A DNA stretch of 7,295 nucleotides from CAYLNK01 sp964384675 (GTDB lineage: Bacteria; Acidobacteriota; Thermoanaerobaculia; UBA5066), in contig CAYLNK010000336.1 in assembly GCA_964384675.1 (NCBI GenBank), positions 1 through 7,295 of the forward strand, read 5' to 3'. Below are positions 1-5,010 of this stretch, one piece after another. Position 1 is the stretch's first letter; every line of letters begins with the position of its first letter. The position numbers and the translations under genes were made by a program. The notes below the pieces were generated by a model, which was not told where the DNA came from, made no database searches, and saw only the letters and a program-made list of their open reading frames with translations.

Positions 1-1
1 G

Positions 2-757
2 GAGCGCGCGACCGGAGCCGCCGGCCCCGCGGGAGCCGCGGGCGCCCTGGCCGAGGCGATCGGGATCTACGGCGAGGCCCAGGCCATGCCGGGGCCGCTC
101 CTCGGGGGCGTGGAGCCCGGGCCCTCCTCGAGCGCCTACGCCGAGGAGACCCGAGCCGCCTCGCCGCTCGGCCCGCTCCGCCTCCTGGGCCAATACCGGG
201 AATCGTTCCTGGTGGCCGAGAGCGCCGAGGGGCTGGTGCTGGTCGACCAGCACGTCGCGCACGAGCGCGTGCGCTACGAGCGGATCCGGTCGCGCCTGGC
301 CGCTCGGGACCTCCCGTCCCAGCAGCTCCTCATGCCCGTGCCGTTCGACGCCTCGCCGGAGGAAGCCGCCACGCTCCGCGGCGCCGACGACCTCCTTTCG
401 GCCGCCGGCTTCGTGGTCTCCGAGCTCTCGGGGCGCTCGTTCCTGGTGTCGTCCGCTCCCGTCGACTGCGCGGCGAGCGCGGTCGTCCCGTCGCTTCGGG
501 ACTTCCTGGCGCGGCTGCTCGAGCTGCCGGAGACCTCGGCGGGAGGGACCGCGGATCGGCGCCGCGATGCCCTCGCCGCGTCGCTCGCCTGCCGGGGGGC
601 GATCACCATCAACACGCGCCTCGTGGCGGAGGAGGCCGTGCGCCTCCTGGCCGACCTGTCGGCCTGCGCGGACCCGTACACGTGCCCGCACGGCCGCCCC
701 ATCCTGCTGTCGCTCGCCCACGGCGAGCTCGTGAAGCGCTTCGGGAGGTCCTCGTGA
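2..757 (+). CDS. mutL: DNA mismatch repair endonuclease MutL, C-terminal part (5' end cut by the window edge)
   Basis: The frame is open from base 2, so the visible 251 residues are the variable linker and the C-terminal dimerisation/endonuclease domain; the N-terminal ATPase lies upstream of the window. Residues 1-60 are Ala/Gly/Pro-rich linker. The metal-binding endonuclease motif DQH-x3-E-x4-E is at residues 82-93 (bases 245-280), read here as DQHVAHERVRYE, with Val where most homologues have Ala. The other metal-site motifs follow: ACR at 196-198, CPHGRP at 228-233 and a terminal FGR at 247-249. By family knowledge these mark a MutL that nicks the strand to be repaired, as in organisms without MutH, working with MutS and the sliding clamp. 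An internal ATG at base 86 is not the real start, because the frame and the linker composition continue upstream of it. The stop overlaps the next gene's start. Identification is very secure. Confidence 0.95.
   Translation, partial: ERATGAAGPAGAAGALAEAIGIYGEAQAMPGPLLGGVEPGPSSSAYAEETRAASPLGPLRLLGQYRESFLVAESAEGLVLVDQHVAHERVRYERIRSRLAARDLPSQQLLMPVPFDASPEEAATLRGADDLLSAAGFVVSELSGRSFLVSSAPVDCAASAVVPSLRDFLARLLELPETSAGGTADRRRDALAASLACRGAITINTRLVAEEAVRLLADLSACADPYTCPHGRPILLSLAHGELVKRFGRSS
744..748 (+). promoter_or_regulatory. Ribosome binding site GGAGG for the rhomboid-like gene
   Basis: GGAGG lies inside the last codons of mutL, 5 bases before GTG 754. It decides the start of the downstream gene and, with the GTGA stop/start overlap, suggests that the two genes are translationally coupled. 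Confidence 0.7.
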
Positions 758-1677
758 CGAGCGGACGCGACCTGTTCGAGCCGAAGCTCGGGCTCACGAT
801 GCCGCTCTGCGGCCTGCACTTCGTCTTCTACTTCCTGGTCCAGGCGGATCCCCAGCGGGCCTTCACGCTCTTCGCGTTCGATCCCGCCTCGGCGCTGACG
901 CGGCCCTGGACGTTCCTCTCGTACCAGTTCCTCCACGGCGACATGCTGTCGCTCTTCTTCGGGACGATGGTGTTCTACATCCTCGGCGTGTCCCTCGAGG
1001 CCGAGTGGGGGACGCCGGAGTACGTCGCGTTCTGGCTGATCTCCACTCTGGGCGCTTCGGGCGCGGCGTGGTTCCTCGGCCAGACCCTGATCTCGGGCTC
1101 GCTCGTCGTGAACGTCTCGATGCTCTTCGCCTACGCGTTCCTCTTCCCGGAGACGCGCTTCTTCATCTTCTTCGTCATCCCGGTGAAGGTGAAGTGGATG
1201 GCGTGGGCCACGGCCGCGTACCTCCTCTTCCGGTTCGTCCTCCAGGTCCGGAGCGCCGGGATCCTCCCCGGGATCGTCGAGGTCTCCGGGGCGGCCGCCG
1301 GCTTCCTCTTCTTCTGGATCCGGCACCACGGCCGGTTCCACGCGAAGAAGGTCGTGCGGGGAACCGTGGACGCGGTCAAGACGGCCGGCGCCGTGCGTCA
1401 GGACGAGGGGCTGGAGAGACGGAACCGGGCGCTCTTCCCGAGGGTCGAGGCCCTGCGCGAGGCGACCCGCGCCGCGGGCGAGCTTCCGGCCGACCAGCAG
1501 AAGCTGGCCTCCGAGCTCGCGAAGCTGGTCGTGCCGGGCGTCAAGATCTGCAAGCCCGTCGACTTCAAGGGAGACAAGGACGGAATCTGCGTGCGGTGCG
1601 AGGGCTTCGCCGAGTGCTCCCTCCGGTACGTCGCCGGTCAGCCGGCCGAGATCGCGGTGAAGAAGCCCGATCCGTAG
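754..1677 (+). CDS. Rhomboid-fold membrane protein, probably proteolytically inactive, with four-cysteine C-terminal tail
   Basis: 307 residues from GTG 754, chosen because GGAGG sits 5 bases upstream and the GTG overlaps the mutL stop (GTGA). An ATG at 682 would lie well inside mutL. About six hydrophobic segments fill residues 15-190. The order of motifs resembles bacterial rhomboids: H61-G-D before a membrane helix, a G-x3-LEAEWG stretch (78-86), a helix followed by FP (131-132), and a late helix with G179-x3-G183. Aligned by eye to E. coli GlpG, the oxyanion positions H150 and N154 become S66 and G70, the GxSG box becomes NVSM (only S122 kept), and the catalytic His becomes E176. So it probably does not cleave. 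Residues 190-260 are charged and soluble. The tail carries Cys 266, 279, 282 and 288 (C-x12-C-x2-C-x5-C), which may bind a metal. Function unknown; possibly substrate binding or membrane-protein handling. The fold call is good and the loss of activity is inferred. Confidence 0.78.
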   Translation: MTSGRDLFEPKLGLTMPLCGLHFVFYFLVQADPQRAFTLFAFDPASALTRPWTFLSYQFLHGDMLSLFFGTMVFYILGVSLEAEWGTPEYVAFWLISTLGASGAAWFLGQTLISGSLVVNVSMLFAYAFLFPETRFFIFFVIPVKVKWMAWATAAYLLFRFVLQVRSAGILPGIVEVSGAAAGFLFFWIRHHGRFHAKKVVRGTVDAVKTAGAVRQDEGLERRNRALFPRVEALREATRAAGELPADQQKLASELAKLVVPGVKICKPVDFKGDKDGICVRCEGFAECSLRYVAGQPAEIAVKKPDP

Positions 1678-1693
1678 ACCGGTAAGATCGGGC

Positions 1694-2215
1694 ATGCTCA
1701 GCGCGCTCTTCGTCCTGCTGTTCGCCACCAGCCCCGTCGCGGGGATCCCGGCTCCTCTCGACGGCGTCTACGAGACCGAGCTGACCCGCGTGGCCACCGA
1801 GCAGGCCTCCAGGGAGATGAAGGAGGCGCTCGCCCTCCTGGAGAAGGACCCCACCCGCACCCCCGCGGAGAAGGCCGAGGTGAAGCGGCGGATCTCCCAG
1901 CTGAAGATCGCCATCTACACGACGGCGAAGAGCATCGACGCGGTGGTCACCGAGTACGAGCGCGTCCTGACGGCCTCGGAGTTCACGTTCGGGGAGCGCG
2001 GCCTGCTCGAGGACCTGGTGGAGCTGTCCCGCACCGGCGCGTTCGCGATCGACGCCGAGACCGACAAGGAGTGGCGCGGGAAGCGGGGCCGCTCGGCCCG
2101 CTGGCACAAGCTGGACGGGACGATCGGGATCGACATCGAGGACCACCTGCTCGACCCGCGGACCGGGAAGATCACGAAGAAGACCGTCGTGATGATCTCG
2201 GCCGCGGGTCCGTAG
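1694..2215 (+). CDS. Small predicted secreted protein of unknown function
   Basis: 173 residues. I do not recognise a named family. The N-terminus (residues 1-17, MLSALFVLLFATSPVAG) is a hydrophobic signal-like segment ending in a plausible cleavage site, but it lacks the usual positive charges, so export is likely rather than certain. Residues 25-95 look mostly helical and charged (Lys/Glu/Arg-rich). Residues 96-173 look more beta-rich, with a G-x-F, W-x-K-L-D-G, K-x-T-V-V-M pattern. That pattern is loosely reminiscent of small lipocalin-like extracytoplasmic proteins, which is a weak suggestion only. It starts 16 bases after the rhomboid-like gene and has no strong ribosome binding site, so it is probably co-transcribed with it. 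It ends 9 bases from the convergent membrane-protein gene. There are no cysteines and no visible catalytic motif. Confidence 0.6.
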   Translation: MLSALFVLLFATSPVAGIPAPLDGVYETELTRVATEQASREMKEALALLEKDPTRTPAEKAEVKRRISQLKIAIYTTAKSIDAVVTEYERVLTASEFTFGERGLLEDLVELSRTGAFAIDAETDKEWRGKRGRSARWHKLDGTIGIDIEDHLLDPRTGKITKKTVVMISAAGP

Positions 2216-2224
2216 AGCCCCGGA

Positions 2225-2827
2225 TCAGAAGTCCGAGGGGGGCTTCTCCGCGGCGGCCCTCGCCTTGAAGTGACCGTACACCTGCCAGCCGCCGAAGCCG
2301 ACCAGGAGGAGCGGCCACCAGTCGAGCAGGAACCTCAGATCGATGTCGACGAAGCGCTCGACGAGGAAGAAGAGCCCGACGAGCATCAGGAAGACGCCGA
2401 AGCCGAGGCTGCCGCTCACCGGGATCGCCTTCTCGCCGGTGACGAGGTTCGCCTCGGGCGCGCCCGTCAGGTTGATCGCCTTGGCCTGGCGCACGGCGTC
2501 GATCAGCACGAAGAACCACCAGAACGGGATGAAGACACCGAGCGCGCCGGTGCGGTGCCCCTCGGTGACGATCGTGAGGAGGACCACCCAGATGGCGAAG
2601 AACGCCACGGCTCGCTGGTAGAGACCCAGATAGACGTGCCCGAGGCCCGGCAGCAGCGACAGGACGCCGGCGGTGCCCGGGCTCTTCAGAGCCGGCTGCG
2701 GATACGCGTATCCGGGGGCGGGCTGCGAGGCGGGCGCCACCGGGAATGCGGCGGGGGGCGGCGGCGGCGGGGTCGGCATGGGGTTCGCGCTCATCGGATC
2801 ACCTGCGGGGGGTGGCGTGCTGCTCAT
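2225..2827 (-). CDS. Proline-rich multi-pass membrane protein (TM2-like plus DUF5668/LiaI-LiaF-type transmembrane region)
   Basis: 200 residues from ATG 2827. Residues 1-48 are a Pro/Ala/Tyr-rich cytoplasmic-looking tail with a run of six prolines. Residues 49-115 form a TM2-like module: SPGTAGVLSLLPGLGHVYLG followed by two hydrophobic helices (about 73-88 and 96-111). Residues 138-185 hold two further helices with the GLFFLVERF...WWPLLLVGFGGWQV pattern of DUF5668/LiaI-LiaF-type membrane regions, and the C-terminus is short and charged. A second in-frame ATG at 2794 gives 189 residues and is preceded by AGGTGATCC, a better match to the 16S rRNA 3' end than anything before 2827, so the shorter form may be the true product. 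It lies 54 bases downstream of the anti-sigma gene on the same strand, so it probably belongs to that operon as a membrane accessory or sensor. Its exact role is not known. Confidence 0.75.
   Translation of the reverse strand: MSSTPPPAGDPMSANPMPTPPPPPPAAFPVAPASQPAPGYAYPQPALKSPGTAGVLSLLPGLGHVYLGLYQRAVAFFAIWVVLLTIVTEGHRTGALGVFIPFWWFFVLIDAVRQAKAINLTGAPEANLVTGEKAIPVSGSLGFGVFLMLVGLFFLVERFVDIDLRFLLDWWPLLLVGFGGWQVYGHFKARAAAEKPPSDF
2796..2804 (-). promoter_or_regulatory. Anti-Shine-Dalgarno match before the alternative start at 2794
   Basis: The minus strand reads AGGTGATCC and then G before ATG 2794. This equals part of the complement of the conserved 16S rRNA 3' end, with AGG 7 bases from the ATG. 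It lies in frame inside the longer reading of the membrane protein, where it also encodes Ala-Gly-Asp-Pro, so the match could be chance. Confidence 0.4.
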
Positions 2828-2881
2828 CTCGTCTCACTCTCACGGGCGCCGGGCCGATTCATCGAGTGACCCGCCGCGTCT

Positions 2882-3685
2882 TCAGGAACGTACGTCGCGC
2901 CCTTTCGGTTCGGGCTCCCGGTCGGGCTTCCGCGGCCCGGCGTCCGCCGTCCGCTCGAACGCGCCGCCGAACACCTTCTCGAAGACGAGCTGGGAGTAGG
3001 CGACAGCCCGCGCCCGGCCCGCGGCCACCGTTCGGTAAACGCGGTAGTCGAAGCGTTTGCTGAACGGGGACATCGGAGCCAGCCGGGCGGCCGCGACACG
3101 ACGGGCCTCACCGACGGCCCTCTCGCCGACGCGGCTGAGGTCCCCGGCCGTCCCCCGGGCAACCGACATCGGATCGACGTGCAGGATCGTCACGAAGATC
3201 ATCGTCGCGACGTAGGCACCGGCGACGCCGAGTCGCCAGTCGAGGAGGCGGCGCCAGCTCCACCCTGGCGCCACCGCGGCCCGTTCCCGGCGCCGTGCGG
3301 CCTCGCGTGCCGGCAGGAACGCCAGCCGGGAGCGGAGCTCGGGGGATGGCTCCGGGCTCGCGAGCCGGCCCGGCTCCAGGAGGGCGAGGACCGCCCGGGT
3401 CTCCGAGCGCTCCCAGAGGTCCGAAGGCACCGCGCGCAGCAGCTCGAGCCGCTCCTCGGAGAGGACCGGAGGCACCAGGCCGCGTACCAGCACGGCGTTG
3501 CCGCGAAGGACGTCGACCAGGGCGGTGCACTCCCGGCAGTCGGCGAGGTGCGGCTCGCCGGCTGTCGCCTCCAGGAAAAGGGCGTCCGGGGAGGGCGGGT
3601 CGAGGGACCACCGCGGATCCGTCTCGAGGCGCTCGAGGAGACGCTCGTCGAAGCGGCGGCAGGCGACGCTGGCGGGCCCGCTCAC
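2882..3685 (-). CDS. Membrane-anchored anti-sigma factor with zinc-type (ZAS-like) motif
   Basis: 267 residues from a GTG at 3685 that overlaps the sigma-factor stop (GTGA), so translation is probably coupled. The N-terminal domain has H46-x3-C50-x2-C53, the signature of zinc-binding anti-sigma factors, with an additional C9 where such domains often carry a fourth ligand. These are the only cysteines in the protein. Residues 54-135 are helical, with repeated Leu/Glu/Arg. A single hydrophobic helix spans about 152-168. The remaining 100 residues are basic and would lie outside the cytoplasmic membrane; they include FDYRVYRTVAAGRARAVAY and a charged Pro-rich end, with no recognised domain. By family knowledge, such proteins hold the cognate ECF sigma factor at the membrane until a signal releases it. 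The pairing is inferred from the overlap with the sigma gene. The zinc domain departs from the consensus and the C-terminal region is unfamiliar, hence the moderate confidence. Confidence 0.8.
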   Translation of the reverse strand: MSGPASVACRRFDERLLERLETDPRWSLDPPSPDALFLEATAGEPHLADCRECTALVDVLRGNAVLVRGLVPPVLSEERLELLRAVPSDLWERSETRAVLALLEPGRLASPEPSPELRSRLAFLPAREAARRRERAAVAPGWSWRRLLDWRLGVAGAYVATMIFVTILHVDPMSVARGTAGDLSRVGERAVGEARRVAAARLAPMSPFSKRFDYRVYRTVAAGRARAVAYSQLVFEKVFGGAFERTADAGPRKPDREPEPKGRDVRS

Positions 3686-4302
3686 AGGGCCCCCGCCGCG
3701 AGGAGGCCCGAGAAGAGCGTCCCTTTGGGCCGGCGCGTCTCGCCGACCCGCTCGCGGATGGTGCGGGCGAGCTCGATGCGGGCGCGATTCAGACGGGACT
3801 TCACGGTCCCGTCCGGCAGCGACAGGAAGGAGCCGATCTCCTTGTAGTCGAGGCCGTCGAGGTCCCGCAACATGACGACCTGGGCCAGCTCGTCGGGAAG
3901 GTCCCCGATGGCGTCGAGGAGAAGGCGAAGCCGCTGGCGCCTCACGGAATCGGCCTCGGGGTCGTCCGAGCCGGAGAGCATGGCCGACACCGCATCGTCG
4001 GAGACGAAGCGGAACCCCTTCTCCCGGCGGCGTTTACGGTAGTGATCGATGCACAGGTTGCGGGAGAGCGCGGCGATCCAGGCGAGGAGCGACGCCTCCG
4101 AGGGCTCGTACCGGTCGAGGTTCTCCCAGACCTTCAGGAAGCAGTCCTGTGTGAGCTCCTCGGCCTCGGCCCGGTCGAAGGTGAGGTGATAGGCGATGCC
4201 GTACACCTTCTTGCCGTACTTCTCGACCAGCTCCCCCCACGCCCTCTCGTCGCCGCTCCTGCAGCGCTGGACGAGCTCCGCGTCAGGGTGGGGTGTGGAC
4301 AT
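3682..4302 (-). CDS. ECF-type RNA polymerase sigma factor (sigma-70 family, RpoE-like)
   Basis: 206 residues, the usual size for a group 4 sigma factor. Region 2 covers about residues 20-92, with FDRAEAEELTQDCFLKVWEN for core binding and the melting/-10 segment, then AWIAALSRNLCIDHYRKRRR. Region 4 covers about 125-180, with LPDELAQVVMLRDLDGLDY followed by the helix-turn-helix KEIGSFLSLPDGTVKSRLNRAR that reads the -35 element. There is no region 1.1 or 3. The start ATG at 4302 has GAGGAG 4 bases upstream. Residues 186-206 form a short tail beyond region 4 with a mildly hydrophobic end. The gene overlaps its putative anti-sigma partner by 4 bases and leads a three-gene minus-strand operon. An ECF-like promoter just upstream suggests positive autoregulation. 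The sigma-factor identity is very secure; the regulon and signal are not visible here. Confidence 0.97.
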   Translation of the reverse strand: MSTPHPDAELVQRCRSGDERAWGELVEKYGKKVYGIAYHLTFDRAEAEELTQDCFLKVWENLDRYEPSEASLLAWIAALSRNLCIDHYRKRRREKGFRFVSDDAVSAMLSGSDDPEADSVRRQRLRLLLDAIGDLPDELAQVVMLRDLDGLDYKEIGSFLSLPDGTVKSRLNRARIELARTIRERVGETRRPKGTLFSGLLAAGAL

Positions 4303-4306
4303 CCGG

Positions 4307-4312
4307 CTCCTC
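4307..4312 (-). promoter_or_regulatory. Ribosome binding site GAGGAG for the ECF sigma gene
   Basis: The minus strand reads GAGGAG-CCGG-ATG, which supports the start at 4302. If the ECF-like element at 4322-4347 is the promoter, this site lies only a few bases from the transcript start. Confidence 0.65.
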
Positions 4313-4321
4313 GGCTATCGA

Positions 4322-4347
4322 AACGAAAGAGCGCCTGCTCCGGTTCC
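4322..4347 (-). promoter_or_regulatory. Candidate ECF-sigma promoter upstream of the sigma/anti-sigma operon
   Basis: On the minus strand GGAACC (4347-4342) is followed by 16 bases and then CGTT (4325-4322). This is the general GGAAC...CGTT arrangement of many ECF-dependent promoters, including autoregulated ones in actinobacteria. It lies 19 bases before ATG 4302, which predicts a very short leader of about 12 bases carrying the GAGGAG site. Position and form suggest autoregulation by the sigma factor it precedes. This comes from pattern matching alone. Confidence 0.45.
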
Positions 4348-4362
4348 CCGGCGGCCTATAAT
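4335..4362 (+). promoter_or_regulatory. Candidate sigma-70 promoter for the secreted DUF1579-like gene
   Basis: A perfect TATAAT at 4357-4362 stands out in very GC-rich sequence and is followed by an ATTTTT-type AT patch. The -35 at 16-base spacing (CTGCTC, 4335-4340) is a poor match to TTGACA. The transcript would start near 4369 and run about 48 bases to ATG 4417. The -10 is convincing; the -35 is not. Confidence 0.4.
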
Positions 4363-4399
4363 TTTTCGAGCCGAGTCTAGCCGAGGCGCGGCCTTCCCG

Positions 4400-4405
4400 A
4401 GGAGG
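4400..4405 (+). promoter_or_regulatory. Ribosome binding site AGGAGG for the DUF1579-like gene
   Basis: A full AGGAGG is followed by 11 bases before ATG 4417. The spacing is slightly long but usable. A nearer ATG at 4406 abuts the site and opens only a four-codon frame, so 4417 is preferred. Confidence 0.6.
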
Positions 4406-4416
4406 ATGTCCACGAT

Positions 4417-4968
4417 ATGAAGCGATCGATCGCTCCGTTGCTCCTGGCGCTCGCTCTGTCTCCGCTTCCCTCCCGGGCGCAGGCCCCGGCCGCGGCCGCT
4501 CCGGCCGCCCCTGCCGCCTGGAAGCCATTCCAGGAGCTGAGCTTCCTGGTCGGGTCCTGGAGCGGGACCGCCGAGTCCTCGGGCCGGGTCGGCGGCCGGG
4601 TGATCCGATTCGGGATGGAGCTCGGCGGGAACTACCTGGTCGCCAAGGGGAGCACCATCTTCGCGGCCCAGGCCGGGAAGGCCGAGGAGACGATCGAGGA
4701 GGTGGCTTACCTCTCCTACGACCGGGAGCGCCGCGTCTACCTGGCCCAGTACTACTTCTCGAACGGCATCTCCGGCACGTTCGACGTCGAGGTGGCACCG
4801 GACGGGCTGAAGCTGGTGTCGTCCTCGCTCGTCAACTACGAGACCGGGGCCAAGGCGCGGATGGCGTTCAGGAAGACCACCGACACCGAGATCGCGAGCT
4901 CGTTCGACCTCGCTCCCGGAGGCAAGGACTTCGTCCCGTTCCTGACCGCGAAGCTCACGAAGAAGTAG
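4417..4968 (+). CDS. Secreted DUF1579-like beta-barrel protein of unknown function
   Basis: 183 residues. It begins with a classic signal peptide: MKR, a hydrophobic stretch 5-16, then a likely cleavage after AQA at residues 21-23. An Ala/Pro-rich spacer (24-34) follows. The mature domain opens with LSFLVGSWSGTAES (41-54) and continues with alternating strands: F-x-MELGGNYLVAKG (65-78), E-E-V-A-Y-L-S-YD (94-102), an aromatic YLAQYYFSNGISGTFDVE run (108-125), and a final polar stretch ending in lysines. The opening L-x-x-L-x-G-x-W-x-G followed by YD and S-x-G resembles DUF1579/nitrobindin-like calycin barrels. I see no clear haem-ligand or catalytic residue, so ligand and role are unknown. It is divergent from the sigma operon and shares its upstream gap, with its own TATAAT and AGGAGG. 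typA starts 42 bases downstream and may be transcribed from the same promoter. Confidence 0.72.
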   Translation: MKRSIAPLLLALALSPLPSRAQAPAAAAPAAPAAWKPFQELSFLVGSWSGTAESSGRVGGRVIRFGMELGGNYLVAKGSTIFAAQAGKAEETIEEVAYLSYDRERRVYLAQYYFSNGISGTFDVEVAPDGLKLVSSSLVNYETGAKARMAFRKTTDTEIASSFDLAPGGKDFVPFLTAKLTKK

Positions 4969-4989
4969 CCCCGATCGGGGGCGACCCCC
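4969..4989 (+). other. Two mutually exclusive small hairpins between the DUF1579-like gene and typA
   Basis: CCCCGATCGGGG (4969-4980) is a perfect 12-base palindrome directly after the upstream stop codon. Its GGGG can instead pair with CCCCC at 4985-4989 around a CGA loop (GGGGG 4977-4981). No T-run follows, so it is not a standard intrinsic terminator. It could attenuate or stabilise mRNA, or be chance in GC-rich DNA. Confidence 0.3.
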
Positions 4990-5010
4990 ACTCGAAGTAC
5001 CATCCGCTCA

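Noticed and set aside
682..753. Upstream ATG 682 as the start of the rhomboid-like protein
   Set aside because: It would overlap mutL by 76 bases and add an Arg/Pro-rich segment that is a shadow of mutL; GTG 754 has GGAGG at good spacing.
1005..1685. Plus-strand frame overlapping the rhomboid-like gene
   Set aside because: Arg/Gly/Pro-rich translation without hydrophobic or motif structure; the overlapping frame has clear membrane helices and a good start.
274..1728. A 484-codon minus-strand frame across mutL and the rhomboid-like gene
   Set aside because: Low-complexity Glu/Arg-rich translation, antisense to two better-supported genes; a GC-bias shadow.
2216..2224. Terminator between the convergent genes
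   Set aside because: The gap is only 9 bases, with no hairpin or T-run.
3295..4380. A 361-codon plus-strand frame opposite the sigma and anti-sigma genes
   Set aside because: Arg/Pro/Gly-rich low-complexity translation antisense to a clear ECF sigma factor.
4406..4420. Four-codon upstream frame ATG TCC ACG ATA TGA overlapping the start of the DUF1579-like gene
   Set aside because: Its ATG touches the ribosome binding site with no spacing, so it is unlikely to be initiated.
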